Source of the DNA: Aquibacillus halophilus
Lineage (GTDB): Bacteria; Bacillota; Bacilli; Bacillales; Amphibacillaceae
NCBI RefSeq assembly: GCF_009649745.1
Contig: NZ_WJNG01000002.1
Coordinates: 330,151 to 394,150 of the forward strand
Direction of reading: 5' to 3'
DNA length: 64,000 nt
Part shown: positions 1-8,307 of the stretch, in pieces
How positions within the stretch are numbered: position 1 is the first letter of the stretch
Layout of the letters: every line of letters starts with the position of its first letter
Position numbers and translations under genes: made by a program
The notes under the pieces: model-generated
What the model was told of the DNA's origin: nothing
Databases searched by the model: none
What the model saw: the letters and a program-made list of their open reading frames with translations, nothing else

Positions 1-38
1 GTTCAGGGGCTTTTTAATATCAAAGGGGTGCATAAATA

Positions 39-851
39 ATGATAAAAAATAATCAAGTTGTCCTTATTACGGGAGCCAGTAAAGGTATTGGTAGGAATAC
101 TGCTATATATTTAGCTGAAAAGGGATTTACCGTTATTGCGACAGGGAGAAATATAGAGAGATTGAAAAGTTTAGAAGCAGATTTAAAGCAGAAATCATTA
201 GCAATTGAAACAATAGTTATGGACGTTAAACAACCTGAACAAATTGCTACCACAGTTCAATCAGTTCTTAATAATTATAGTAAGATTGATATTTTGGTTA
301 ATAATGCAGGAATTTTTACGGCTATTGGACCAACCTGGGAGGTTAATCTCGAAGATTGGATCAATGATGTGCAGACTAATTTATTTAGCGTCTTTAACAC
401 TATCCAAGCAGTAATTCCAATTATGCTAAAACAGAAGTATGGTCGAGTGATTAATATTGTAGGTGGTGGTACCTTTAATGCTTTTAGGTATGGTAATAGT
501 TATGGAACTTCTAAAACAGCAATTGCAAGGTTTACAGAAAATCTTTCAAAAGAGCTTGAGAATTCACCAATAAAAGTATTCGCTTTAGATCCAGGTTTAA
601 ATGATACCGACATGACTCGAAATCAAAGAGAAACGGAAATCGGTAAGCAATACTTAAGTAGAATTGAACAATTGTTTAAGGAAAAGGTCGACGTATCTCC
701 TTATCAAGCTCCTAAATATATATATGAGCTAGTTTCAGGTAATTATGATGAATTTGCAGGACGAATTGTTTCAGTACATGACCAGCTTAATGAAATCAAA
801 CAAAAGATTAACGAAGATGACGATTTTCTTAAACTTCGTTTAAATATATAG
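39..851 (+). CDS. SDR family NAD(P)-dependent oxidoreductase
   Basis: A 270-residue classical short-chain dehydrogenase/reductase. The N-terminal Rossmann motif TGASKGIG (about residues 11-18) binds NAD(P), LVNNAG (about 86-91) is the structural NNAG motif, and YGTSK (about 156-160) supplies the catalytic Tyr and Lys. The length is normal for the family. The ATG start has an AAAGGGG ribosome site about 9 bases upstream. The substrate cannot be told from sequence. The C-terminal 60 residues are more charged than usual and may set specificity. The next gene, a sugar-phosphate isomerase-like TIM barrel, lies 160 bp downstream on the same strand, so a role on a sugar or polyol is possible but is inference. 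Confidence 0.9.
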   Translation: MIKNNQVVLITGASKGIGRNTAIYLAEKGFTVIATGRNIERLKSLEADLKQKSLAIETIVMDVKQPEQIATTVQSVLNNYSKIDILVNNAGIFTAIGPTWEVNLEDWINDVQTNLFSVFNTIQAVIPIMLKQKYGRVINIVGGGTFNAFRYGNSYGTSKTAIARFTENLSKELENSPIKVFALDPGLNDTDMTRNQRETEIGKQYLSRIEQLFKEKVDVSPYQAPKYIYELVSGNYDEFAGRIVSVHDQLNEIKQKINEDDDFLKLRLNI

Positions 852-1011
852 GTCCGTTTGTATTAGTTTAAGAGGATGGAATCTGTAGGGATTTGTTATA
901 TCGGTGGCATGCTTCTTCCTTCAAAGTCAGTGAAGAAAATAGAAGGGAAAAGCAATCATTGTTAGAGTTTAGTTCTATATTTATTTAATTAGAAAAAAAG
1001 GAGGTTTTAAC

Positions 1012-1899
1012 ATGTCGTTACGATTAGGCTTACAACTATTTTCGGTTCGTGATTCGTTAAAAAAAGACTTCGTGGGAACTTTGGAGCAGATAAGTAAAAT
1101 AGGTTATCAAAACTTGGAGTTCTATTTTAATAATAAAGATAATTTTAAGGAACAGGCAGATAATTTGGAAGCGGATCAGTTGAAAAAAATATTGGATAAC
1201 CTTGGTTTAAATGCTGTCTCAGCACATTTTAATCCCACATTTTGGGATTCTAAGAAAACACTATTTGAATTTATTAAATATGTCAAAACATTAGGTATAT
1301 CACGTCTTGGGGTGGCTATTGCATTTTTTAAAAATAGGAATGATGTTTTACATTTAGCCAATCAATTAAATACAGTAGGTAAGACCTTACAGGAAAACGG
1401 AATAACATTGTACTATCATAATCATTTTCAAGAATTTCAACAATTTAAGGGAGAATCTGTCTTATCTACCTTATTAGAACAAACCGAACCTGATTTAGTT
1501 AAAGTTGAGTTTGATACGTATTGGGCAATAAGGGCAGGGGTAGATCCTATTCCTTATATCAAAAAACTTGGAGAACGATGTGGTATGTTACATCAAAAAG
1601 ATCTACCTCCTCATATACAATCTGTTAATTTATTCGAGAAGATTGGGTATGACACAGAAATTACTATGAAAATATTGCAAGAAAACGTTAAGAAGGATGA
1701 ATTCACAGAAACTGGAAGTGGAATCATGGATATTCCTTCAATCATTGAGGCATTTAACAAAACACAACAAATACAGTATATTTTTGTTGAACAGGATCAA
1801 ACATTGAAGGATCCCATTCAGAGTATTACTATTAGTTTTGATTATATGTCCCGATTAATAGAAAACTTTGACTCTAACCAAACGAAGAACATGCTCTAA
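1012..1899 (+). CDS. Sugar phosphate isomerase/epimerase family protein (xylose isomerase-like TIM barrel)
   Basis: A 295-residue protein of the AP-endonuclease family 2 / xylose isomerase-like TIM barrel superfamily. The start LGLQLFSVRDSLKKD is the usual first strand and helix of sugar phosphate isomerase/epimerase (IolE/YcjR-like) proteins. Candidate metal ligands are in YYHNHFQEF (about residues 133-141), VEFDTYW (about 164-170), HQKD (about 194-197) and FVEQDQ near the C terminus. The start ATG follows a strong AAGGAGG with 8-base spacing. The exact substrate is unknown; the family includes inosose dehydratases and hydroxypyruvate or 3-dehydro-sugar isomerases. A hairpin at 1929-1966 closes the unit. 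Confidence 0.85.
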   Translation: MSLRLGLQLFSVRDSLKKDFVGTLEQISKIGYQNLEFYFNNKDNFKEQADNLEADQLKKILDNLGLNAVSAHFNPTFWDSKKTLFEFIKYVKTLGISRLGVAIAFFKNRNDVLHLANQLNTVGKTLQENGITLYYHNHFQEFQQFKGESVLSTLLEQTEPDLVKVEFDTYWAIRAGVDPIPYIKKLGERCGMLHQKDLPPHIQSVNLFEKIGYDTEITMKILQENVKKDEFTETGSGIMDIPSIIEAFNKTQQIQYIFVEQDQTLKDPIQSITISFDYMSRLIENFDSNQTKNML

Positions 1900-1928
1900 A
1901 ATTTGATAGTGATTACTTATAGGTAAAG

Positions 1929-1966
1929 CAAAACGAGTGTACTTTGACACTCGCTTTTGTTTTGCT
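1929..1966. terminator. Bidirectional hairpin terminator
   Basis: CGAGTGT (1934-1940) pairs with ACACTCG (1947-1953), flanked by A-rich and T-rich arms (AAAA before, CTTTTGTTTT after). It lies between the isomerase-like gene and the decayed DUF2187 gene on the minus strand. A near-identical hairpin sits at 14152-14185 beside the intact DUF2187 copy. Confidence 0.8.
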
Positions 1967-2140
1967 ATTTATTCTTTATGGGTGAGTACAGCTAACTCAT
2001 TATTAAAGTATTCAACAAATATAGAGGTTTTCTAATAGTTTGATTACTTTTCAAGTTATTACCTTCAAAATATATTTTGTCGCCTTCTTCTACATTTTAG
2101 ATCACCGATATAAACCTCAACATCCAAATCAACTACCTCC
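1967..2140 (-). pseudogene. Decayed DUF2187 (YkvS-like) gene
   Basis: The minus strand reads a recognisable DUF2187 stretch (NVEEGDKIYFEGNN) after a GGAGGT ribosome site near 2134-2140. The frame is then lost by a base insertion just after the GNN codons and a short stretch is deleted. Base by base it matches the intact gene at 14197-14379, including the TATTAAAGTATTCAAC and CTTCAAAAT..ATTTTGTCGCC blocks and the flanking hairpin. It is a broken paralogue. Confidence 0.75.
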
Positions 2141-2149
2141 TTAAAATAA

Positions 2150-2374
2150 TATACAATTGAAGTTATTTGGCTCATCAACAAAATAACAGATAACCAGTTA
2201 AAGGGCAGACAAACCGATTGGGAATCATGGACAGCAATTCTTTATCCAAATCAAATTTCAGAACTTGTGCTAGAGCTTTATGCGGGCAAAGAAAGTGCTA
2301 ATAATCTTGATGGGTTACTTAACTTTATTGCAACACTTGATAGTGATTGGCAGTATGGGTTAGTTACTTGCTAA
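2150..2374 (+). pseudogene. Coding relic, unknown family
   Basis: An open stretch of about 74 codons ending in TAA has protein-like composition (pieces such as WESWTAILYPNQ and LLNFIATLDSDWQYG) but no ATG/GTG start with a ribosome site. A stop lies just upstream at 2147-2149. It looks like the tail of a gene whose front is lost. I do not recognise the family. It may once have belonged with the open frame at 2439. Confidence 0.35.
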
Positions 2375-2438
2375 ATGAGCTAATCATTTGGTGTGTATAG
2401 TTTATTTCAGATGACCATCCGATGGAATTCCTTGTGAA

Positions 2439-2870
2439 TTGTATCTCGGAACCATTGGTTATCGTGGCAACAGATCAGCATTTGATAATGATAAGTCACG
2501 GTTTATAGTGGTGAAAATAGGACAGGGTAAAAAAGAAATGACAACTCAATATGGGTTTCACAAGTATCTAGTTACTGATCATAATGCTCTTTTACCATTC
2601 TATGAATTAAAATTTAATGCAGTTGGATTACCAAAAGAGTATTGGAGTGAGGTGTGTAGCACCTTAGACAGTTACGGTTATTTTGTGAGAAATTCAGATG
2701 ATAAGATACCGACTAAAGTACTTTGGATAGGTGACCTAAGTTTGAGTGACAGGAATATCGATAAGCAAATTGGCAACCTTATTGAAGCATTGTTCGCAGT
2801 AACCGTGTTAAAATCACTATATAAAGGCAACGAAAAAGGAACAGAATTCTCCTTTTTACATTCAATTTGA
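2439..2870 (+). CDS. Hypothetical protein, C-terminus derived from a dispersed repeat
   Basis: A 143-residue frame with a weak TTG start and no clear ribosome site, so it may be the 3' part of a broken gene. No known domain is recognised. The last 30 or so residues (IGNLIEALFAVTVLKSLYKG...) match the interior of the repeat copy at 53320-53539, which reads IGSLLNRAKGAAVTVLKSYYKG. The stop is followed at once by the repeat's right end (GAAAGAACCGTCCCTGTAAAC). A repeat insertion has therefore probably supplied the 3' end of this frame. Whether it is expressed is unknown. Confidence 0.4.
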   Translation: MYLGTIGYRGNRSAFDNDKSRFIVVKIGQGKKEMTTQYGFHKYLVTDHNALLPFYELKFNAVGLPKEYWSEVCSTLDSYGYFVRNSDDKIPTKVLWIGDLSLSDRNIDKQIGNLIEALFAVTVLKSLYKGNEKGTEFSFLHSI

Positions 2871-2876
2871 AAAGTA

Positions 2877-2906
2877 AAGGGAAGCGAAAGAACCGTCCCT
2901 GTAAAC
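2877..2906 (+). repeat. Dispersed repeat, right end
   Basis: AAGGGAAGCGAAAGAACCGTCCCTGTAAAC matches the distal end seen at 9110-9140, 44470-44492, 45418-45442, 53513-53539, 58023-58049 and 59713-59739. Confidence 0.75.
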
Positions 2907-2915
2907 ATAAAAAGG

Positions 2916-4145
2916 TTGGTGAATGTTTTGGCTAACAACTCGGATAAGGAGTTAGAGCAAGCGATGGATAAATTACTAGGGGGATTGACTGATTTTAATA
3001 CGGACCATCTAAGGAAGCGTAACGAGAAGTTCTGGGGTGAAATAACTTTTCCTTTTTCGCTTGAAGAAGGATTGGGTGCGTATGCTAAACATGAATTAGA
3101 CGATATTAGAAAAAAGTTAGACATAAAAGGTGTCAGTAGTCTGAAAAAGGCTGATTTAATTAATGTTCTACAAGAAATAATACCCAATAAATTAGAGGGA
3201 ATTTATCGAATCTGGGATAGTGAACGGTTATCATTACTTTTTAAAATAGCAGATAACGGTGGGAAAATGACGGCACCTTCGTCAGTAGGAATGGACCAGG
3301 CGACGTATTTTCGTAATACTGGATTTATCTTCACCGGAAGCTATCAAGGTAAGGAAATAGTAGCCGTCCCTAATGATCTTATCGATCGAATCAAGGCGAT
3401 GAAAAATGATTTGAATGTAAGGGCGACTGCGAAAAGAAACTCAGAATGGTTAACCCTTTCGCGAGGTCTGCTCTATTATTATGGTACGTTAAATAGCAGT
3501 CAGCTAATAGAAATGGTTCAAACATATTCAAAAGAAACAGTTGAAGTTAGAGACTTTTTCCAAGTGATTTTTGACGCAAATGAATACATGGAAGACTTTC
3601 AAGTCGGTGGGTATGGATTTTCTGACCAAGCTGTAGTAGAACCACAATCAGTTGTAGAGGAACAAGAAAAGAGAAAGGATGTACCTTTTTATCCTTTCAG
3701 TAAGCAGCAACTCTTGAAAGCAGGAGAGCATGAGTTTATTGAAAAAAATGATAGTTATCATCAAATGGTTCAGTACTTTACACGAAATTTTGACATCAGC
3801 AAGGAAGAAGCAGATGACATTGTGGAAGATAGTGTGTATGACATCCAAAATGGTTCAGGCCCCAATGAACTGTTAGAGAATTTTAATATGGAGTTTGAGT
3901 TAGTTGGTTTAGATGAGATTCAAGCATTAATGGATCGCGTGGTTGATTTGATGAATAATACGAGACAATGGGTACTCAAAGGTCATTCACCAAACGAGTT
4001 GGGTCAAAAGGAAAGAAAACATCTGCAACCTTTGCCATCGACTCCTTATAAGTCGGACGAGCCTGCTAAAAGTGTAAAAGTAGGTAGAAATGATCCATGC
4101 CCTTGTGGAAGTGGAAAAAAGTATAAAAAGTGCTGTGGAAAATAG
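2916..4145 (+). CDS. SEC-C motif-containing protein with SAP-like N-terminal helices
   Basis: About 409 residues. The C terminus [19 protein letters not shown] is a textbook SEC-C zinc motif (CxCx8CC), the module that ends SecA and many YecA/UPF0149-type proteins, where it binds Zn and helps contact SecB or ribosomes. Residues about 62-90 ([19 protein letters not shown]) resemble a SAP/Rho-N-like helical module. The middle part is unrecognised. The start is uncertain: TTG 2916, GTG 2919 and TTG 2928 all follow AAAAGG. The gene begins right after a repeat end and stands alone. Function unknown; binding to protein or nucleic acid is suggested only by the two modules. Confidence 0.75.
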   Translation: MVNVLANNSDKELEQAMDKLLGGLTDFNTDHLRKRNEKFWGEITFPFSLEEGLGAYAKHELDDIRKKLDIKGVSSLKKADLINVLQEIIPNKLEGIYRIWDSERLSLLFKIADNGGKMTAPSSVGMDQATYFRNTGFIFTGSYQGKEIVAVPNDLIDRIKAMKNDLNVRATAKRNSEWLTLSRGLLYYYGTLNSSQLIEMVQTYSKETVEVRDFFQVIFDANEYMEDFQVGGYGFSDQAVVEPQSVVEEQEKRKDVPFYPFSKQQLLKAGEHEFIEKNDSYHQMVQYFTRNFDISKEEADDIVEDSVYDIQNGSGPNELLENFNMEFELVGLDEIQALMDRVVDLMNNTRQWVLKGHSPNELGQKERKHLQPLPSTPYKSDEPAKSVKVGRNDPCPCGSGKKYKKCCGK

Positions 4146-4355
4146 GTTAACCTTCACCATGCAATTCATTTATTGGACAACTGCTTCATAGTACGGTTCT
4201 AATTATGAATCCAAAACTAATTAGTTAGATGTATTTGGTCGAATTCTGAGGCAACTATTTAGAGTCTTTATGAATTTCAATTAGATAATTACAGGATTGT
4301 TTCTAGTTAAAGTCGAATTGTATCACTATAAACTTAAGTAGGGTAGGTGGTAGTG

Positions 4356-4760
4356 GTGAAGGTCATTTTGACTAGAAAAACAGATAATGTTTTTGGGGCT
4401 GTCTGGTTGGCAACATTAGTGCTAACGTATAAGGAGTTAGTGTTTAGGAAAAATGAAAACATTTATTTCAAACAAGTTGATATACAAAAACTAGCCCAAG
4501 AACTCTGTTCGAAAAAAGTACAAAGTGCTAGAATTAGTCAATGGTGTAACGGTGATTATCATGAAAATAATTACAATTATTTACGAGCGTTAGGTTCAAA
4601 ACGAAGGCTTACAACAGCTGGAGAATTTAATGGGAAGAAAGAGTATCCAGATAGATTGTTTGAACCAGGTACCGTTATCTTAGAAATCGGTGGCAACAAA
4701 ATAACATATGGAGACTTAGTAGAGTGGTATCGTGGAACTTATTCTAAAATTGATAATTAA
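4356..4760 (+). CDS. Hypothetical protein
   Basis: About 134 residues from GTG 4356 (GTG 4347 and 4353 are in frame; the GGTAGGTGG site favours 4356). No family is recognised. The sequence alternates hydrophobic and charged segments with no signal peptide or membrane helix of clear length, and it has a basic central part (ALGSKRRLT). It lies alone, upstream of the type I toxin locus. Codon use looks normal, so it is probably a real gene. Confidence 0.5.
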   Translation: MKVILTRKTDNVFGAVWLATLVLTYKELVFRKNENIYFKQVDIQKLAQELCSKKVQSARISQWCNGDYHENNYNYLRALGSKRRLTTAGEFNGKKEYPDRLFEPGTVILEIGGNKITYGDLVEWYRGTYSKIDN

Positions 4761-4820
4761 ACAGTGGAGAGACATCAGAAATACATACGAACGTTTGTTC
4801 TTTTTGGTTTGTTTCTATGA

Positions 4821-4826
4821 TATAAT
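4821..4826 (+). promoter_or_regulatory. -10 element of the toxin promoter
   Basis: A perfect TATAAT preceded by TG-containing sequence (TATGATATAAT), about 65 bases before the toxin start. No good -35 at ideal spacing; TTGTTC at 4795-4800 is 20 bases away. The leader that follows would be about 55 nt. Confidence 0.55.
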
Positions 4827-4890
4827 CTAGTAAGGTAATGGTACTTTTAGGGAGCGGTCGGCTAACCCCACTTGAGAGGGGGTGATGCCT

Positions 4891-4986
4891 ATGGGTATGT
4901 ATGAGAGTTTCATGGTGCTGATTGGTTTTGGGACCTTCTTGATTGCATTACTCGCATTGGTCATTTCTTTGATCAATAAAAAATAG
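4891..4986 (+). CDS. Small hydrophobic holin-like toxin (type I TA)
   Basis: A 31-residue peptide starting MGMYESFMVLIGFGTF with one membrane helix (about residues 8-28) and a short Lys tail. This is the pattern of the putative holin-like toxin family (Hol_Tox, relatives of TxpA/BsrG-type peptides). A strong GAGAGGGGG site at 4874-4882 fits ATG 4891; ATG 4885 (two residues longer) is also possible. The stop codon lies inside the terminator stem of a convergent antisense RNA. Such peptides insert in the membrane and stop growth when the antisense RNA is lost. Family membership is from pattern recognition and not from a search. Confidence 0.75.
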   Translation: MGMYESFMVLIGFGTFLIALLALVISLINKK

Positions 4987-5116
4987 ACCTCCCTATTTAC
5001 CCGCTAAGTGATTAGGTGAGGTCTACTCCTAACAAGGATAGCCGATCCCTCTGGGGGAACCGATTATCTAGGGCCACAGTTGGTAGCTGTGGTCTTTTTT
5101 AGTTTTATTCTAATCT
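4976..5116 (-). ncRNA. Candidate antisense antitoxin RNA
   Basis: On the minus strand, TATAAT (plus-strand ATTATA at 5124-5129) could start an RNA near 5116. A hairpin formed by 5018-5025 and 4984-4991 followed by a U-run (plus-strand AAAAAA at 4977-4983) would end it. The RNA of about 140 nt would overlap the toxin mRNA 3' region and stop codon, as in txpA/RatA. No good -35 box was seen for it, so the start is inferred. Confidence 0.55.
5071..5100 (+). terminator. Terminator of the toxin mRNA
   Basis: CCACAG (5074-5079) pairs with CTGTGG (5087-5092), followed by TCTTTTTT. It lies about 90 bases after the toxin stop, leaving a long 3' UTR fully covered by the antisense RNA. Confidence 0.85.
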
Positions 5117-5129
5117 TAATTGAATTATA

Positions 5130-5588
5130 CCATATGATTATTGAAATATAAATTAAAGCTATTTAAATCGTATTTTAAAAGGATAACAGGTGAAATCTGA
5201 TGGAAGAATCATCACTATCAGAATGCAGTGAAAAAGCTAAAGGTGCATGGTGAGGATATGTTAATCGGTATATTTTAATCACATATAACTATCTAAATTT
5301 TACGCCTTTTCATTCTCAATAATTGTTGCAACTATTTTATGGATTTTTCAACATAATCGTTAATCTTCAATTATATAATGTAATTGGAGATTAACTGTAT
5401 TGATAAAAGTCAATACGAGCTTGTATTAACAAGTAATGCACTGCAGAAAAAGGTTCATTGCCATTTATGGATAGGCAGTTTGATTATGAATTTGTATTAT
5501 CAATTTCTGAAAGTGCTAGTGATTATACAAACTTAAGGCTCTTACAATTTCTTGGAAAAGGATAATCACGGAACCAAACAGAAGAACT
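5130..5588. other. Gene-free stretch with degraded coding traces
   Basis: AT-rich. Short readable pieces on the plus strand (for example around 5400-5560, YELVLTSNALQKKV and FDYEFVLSISESASDY in different frames) are broken by stops and frame changes. No full gene, RNA or repeat could be supported. Confidence 0.4.
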
Positions 5589-5747
5589 GGTATTCTTTTG
5601 TTCCCTCCTATGGGGGATTATTGGATATACACTGACTCTCATGGCTACGTTACTATTGATGTTGAATATCATCACATTAATGAATCTGACCTATTTTATC
5701 TTAAATTCACCTATTGTGTTATGCGAACTGCTTCTAGATATATCTGA
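5589..5747 (+). pseudogene. Coding relic, unknown family
   Basis: An open frame of 52 codons (pieces: PPMGDYWIYTDSHGYVTID, VEYHHINESDLFYLKF) ends at TGA 5745. There is an internal ATG at 5610 but no ribosome site. It reads like the C-terminal end of a lost protein, continuing the frame-shifted traces upstream. Family not recognised. Confidence 0.35.
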
Positions 5748-5801
5748 TAGTCAGAGGTTTTAATTCTATTGAAATAAATTCGTTTTAAGGGGAAATAAAA
5801 T

Positions 5802-6521
5802 ATGAGAATATTAGTTCTTGGGGCAAGCGGCGCTACCGGTAAACAAGTTGTCAGGCAATTAATTAAAAGACAAATTAATACTCGGGTTCTCATCAGAGAA
5901 AGTGCAGTCCTTCCCAACGACATAACAGACAATTCATTAGTGGAAATCGTGAAAGGGAATATCTACGGATTAAATGAGTCTGAGCTGAATAACCTTTTAT
6001 GTGATTGTCATGTGATTATCTCCTGTCTTGGTCACAATGTTACGCTCAAAGGGATGTTTGGTAAACCTTATTATTTGGTATTTAATACAATAAGAAGAAT
6101 CTGTGAGACAGTCAAAAAGAGGAAAGACAAAGAGGTAAAACTCATCCTTATGAGTACAACAGGATATACGAATAGTTTATCTGGAGAGATAAATTCTATT
6201 GGAGAAAAAATCATCCATTTTTTCCTAAAGCTTATGCTTCCTCCTCATCGTGATAATCTCAAGGCAGCAAATTACCTATTAACAAATATTGGTATAGAAG
6301 ACGAACGTGTCGGTTGGGTTGCTGTGCGACCAGATACATTAGTCAACCATGATGAAGAAAGTTCCTATCAAGTATGTAAATCCCCGGTAAGAAGCCCAAT
6401 ATTCAACGCTGGTAAAACTAGCAGAATTAATGTAAGTAATTTTATGGCTGAACTAGCAACAGATGATAAATTATGGGAGAATTGGAAGTTTAAAACGCCA
6501 GTGGTTTATAATAATAACTAA
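5802..6521 (+). CDS. NAD(P)-binding atypical SDR-like protein
   Basis: A 239-residue protein beginning MRILVLGASGATGKQV, the GxxGxxG dinucleotide-binding loop of extended/atypical SDRs (NAD(P)H-binding, NmrA or YwnB-like). HVIISCLGH (about residues 69-77) and LMSTTGY (about 111-117) are the usual second and third strands. The YxxxK catalytic pair of classical SDRs is absent, which is normal in this atypical group, whose members act as redox sensors or small reductases. The start ATG has an AAGGGGA site. A single-gene unit, convergent with the next gene and separated from it by a hairpin. Confidence 0.8.
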   Translation: MRILVLGASGATGKQVVRQLIKRQINTRVLIRESAVLPNDITDNSLVEIVKGNIYGLNESELNNLLCDCHVIISCLGHNVTLKGMFGKPYYLVFNTIRRICETVKKRKDKEVKLILMSTTGYTNSLSGEINSIGEKIIHFFLKLMLPPHRDNLKAANYLLTNIGIEDERVGWVAVRPDTLVNHDEESSYQVCKSPVRSPIFNAGKTSRINVSNFMAELATDDKLWENWKFKTPVVYNNN

Positions 6522-6561
6522 TGAAAAATTCATAGTAAAAAACTTTGGTATGATCCATGAA

Positions 6562-6603
6562 AAAAAGGAAGGTCTTTCCCGGTTGAAAACCGAGAAAAAG
6601 ACC
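6562..6603 (-). terminator. Terminator between convergent genes
   Basis: GGTCTTTCCCGGTT (6571-6584) pairs with AACCGAGAAAAAGACC (6588-6603). On the minus strand it is followed by CCTTCCTTTTTTT, so it mainly serves the SDR gene at 6687-7505. Confidence 0.75.
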
Positions 6604-6686
6604 GTAGTCTATCATACTATTTTTACATTGTCTACTTGGTAGGATCACGTGATGTATAGCAACTCTTTTGATTATCCAAGAAATTT

Positions 6687-7505
6687 CTACTGTTCCTGAC
6701 TTTTACTCAGTTTCCGCATATTAGCTATTGTGCCGCCATCAATGCGGATATCTGTGCCAGTGATATAGGAGCTTTCTTCACTGCATAAAAAGTGTACGAC
6801 TGAGGCAATTTCACTAGGTTCTCCTTCTCTCCCTAATGGAGTGTTATCCAATAGCATTTTCATTTGCTGAGATTGGCTTGCTTCTTGACGCCCCATTGGG
6901 GTGTTGAATGTACCTGGAGACACGGATACGATTCGGGCTCCCTTTTGTCCCCATGCCCAGGCCTGGTCTTCTACGATTAGTTGTACCCCAAGTTTGGACA
7001 AGCTATAGGCTGCACCAGATGAGCCTTTGGTAAACTTTTCCATTTCTTCGACAACATCTGCCTGCAATGGATTTTTGAGTATTTCATCATATGGACCGCT
7101 CGGTGTCATATGTCCAGCCATGGAAGAGATACAAACGGCAACTGTTCCTGTTTTTGCATAGGCTAAGAATGAATCTAATATGTAGCCTGTTCCAACTAGA
7201 TTTACGAGCATGATGCGCTTAGAATCTGCCATTGTGGGTGAAAGACCTGCTGTATGAACAATAGCACCTAAGTCTCCTAAACTAGCAGCTTTGTCGGCCA
7301 ATTCTTGAACCTGAAGTTTGTTAGTGATATCCACTGTTTGGGCAATAACATCTGTTATGCCAGCTGCTGCCAATTCTTCCACTGCTGTCGCTAGTCTTTC
7401 CTCACTAACGTCTGCTAGAACGATAGTTCCTTTGTCTCCAAAGCGTTTGGCAATTTCTTTCCCCATTCCACCGGATCCACCGGTAATTACATATACCTTA
7501 CTCAT
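6687..7505 (-). CDS. SDR family oxidoreductase
   Basis: A 272-residue classical SDR (start MSKVYVITGG). TGGSGGMG is the cofactor loop, AYSLSK (about residues 168-173) holds the catalytic Tyr and Lys, and the C-terminal SSYITGTDIRIDGGT is the common SDR end. An insertion before the active site is like that of 3-alpha-hydroxysteroid or coniferyl-alcohol dehydrogenase-type SDRs. I chose the second ATG (7505) because GGGGAGG ends only one base before the first ATG (7511). It is divergent from a TetR regulator 127 bp away, which probably controls it (inference). Confidence 0.85.
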   Translation of the reverse strand: MSKVYVITGGSGGMGKEIAKRFGDKGTIVLADVSEERLATAVEELAAAGITDVIAQTVDITNKLQVQELADKAASLGDLGAIVHTAGLSPTMADSKRIMLVNLVGTGYILDSFLAYAKTGTVAVCISSMAGHMTPSGPYDEILKNPLQADVVEEMEKFTKGSSGAAYSLSKLGVQLIVEDQAWAWGQKGARIVSVSPGTFNTPMGRQEASQSQQMKMLLDNTPLGREGEPSEIASVVHFLCSEESSYITGTDIRIDGGTIANMRKLSKSQEQ

Positions 7506-7590
7506 TTCCATTCCTCCCCAAATAATGTATGATGTTTAATTAAGAAACCCCTTACATATAGTTTATGGTTAAGAAAGTATTACTTCAAGA

Positions 7591-7611
7591 GACATTCTAG
7601 GTGAAAATGTC
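7591..7611. promoter_or_regulatory. Candidate TetR operator
   Basis: The inverted repeat GACATT-N9-AATGTC lies in the intergenic region of the divergent SDR and TetR genes, 22 bases before the TetR start. Position and symmetry suit an autoregulatory operator. This is inference. Confidence 0.35.
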
Positions 7612-7632
7612 CATTTAAACGGAGGGATTATT

Positions 7633-8196
7633 TTGGGAAATGAACAAACGAGCATGTATTCTACAAGTACAAGAGGATTCATAATAACAGCATTCTTAAA
7701 CCTACTTGCTTCTACCCAATTCAAAAAAATAACTGTCCGACAAATTGTAAACAAAGCTGGTATTAGTAGATCAACGTTTTACCTTCATTTTGAGAATAAA
7801 TATGACCTTATTTCTGAGATAACCGAGGAATTAGTCGAAGGATTTTTGCTATTTTATTCCCATCCAGTGGTAGATACAGTTGAATCATTTAACTTATCTA
7901 GGGATGGTATATCTTCTAATACTTTGAAAATATGTGAGCACATTAAAGTAAATAAATCTTTTTATAAAGATCGATTTCAAGATAAGGAATTTATAGCCCT
8001 ATTTACCGAACGCATTGGTACCGAATTAGAAAAGAACTTAGAGGATCCTGAATTCGCAGCATTTACTGCATTTGGTACCGTCGGCTATATTGCAAAATGG
8101 TTGGAAAATGACTTAGAAACAAATGTACATGATTTTGCTAAGAATCTATCAACTATTGGGAATACTATCATGTCGCGGTATGCAACACATTCATAG
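7633..8196 (+). CDS. TetR/AcrR family transcriptional regulator
   Basis: A 187-residue protein. The N-terminal helix-turn-helix (about residues 20-57: KKITVRQIVNKAGISRSTFY followed by LHFENKYDL) is characteristic of TetR. The C-terminal part is helical, as in the TetR_C_8 type seen in Bacillus DhaS/YbiH-like regulators. TTG start with GGAGGG 6 bases upstream. Divergent from the SDR gene at 6687-7505, its likely target. The ligand is unknown. Confidence 0.85.
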   Translation: MGNEQTSMYSTSTRGFIITAFLNLLASTQFKKITVRQIVNKAGISRSTFYLHFENKYDLISEITEELVEGFLLFYSHPVVDTVESFNLSRDGISSNTLKICEHIKVNKSFYKDRFQDKEFIALFTERIGTELEKNLEDPEFAAFTAFGTVGYIAKWLENDLETNVHDFAKNLSTIGNTIMSRYATHS

Positions 8197-8307
8197 ACGC
8201 AAAGGGAGTCTCTTCACTTCTCTGAGATTAGTGGTATTAGACAGTTGGTGCGGCTATATTTGTTGTAAACTTATTAGTAGATTTGATACAGAAGGAAGTT
8301 GAACAAG

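Noticed and set aside
2678-3187. 169-codon minus-strand frame
   Set aside because: Antisense to the 2439 frame and the SEC-C gene; composition is that of a shadow and it spans a repeat end.
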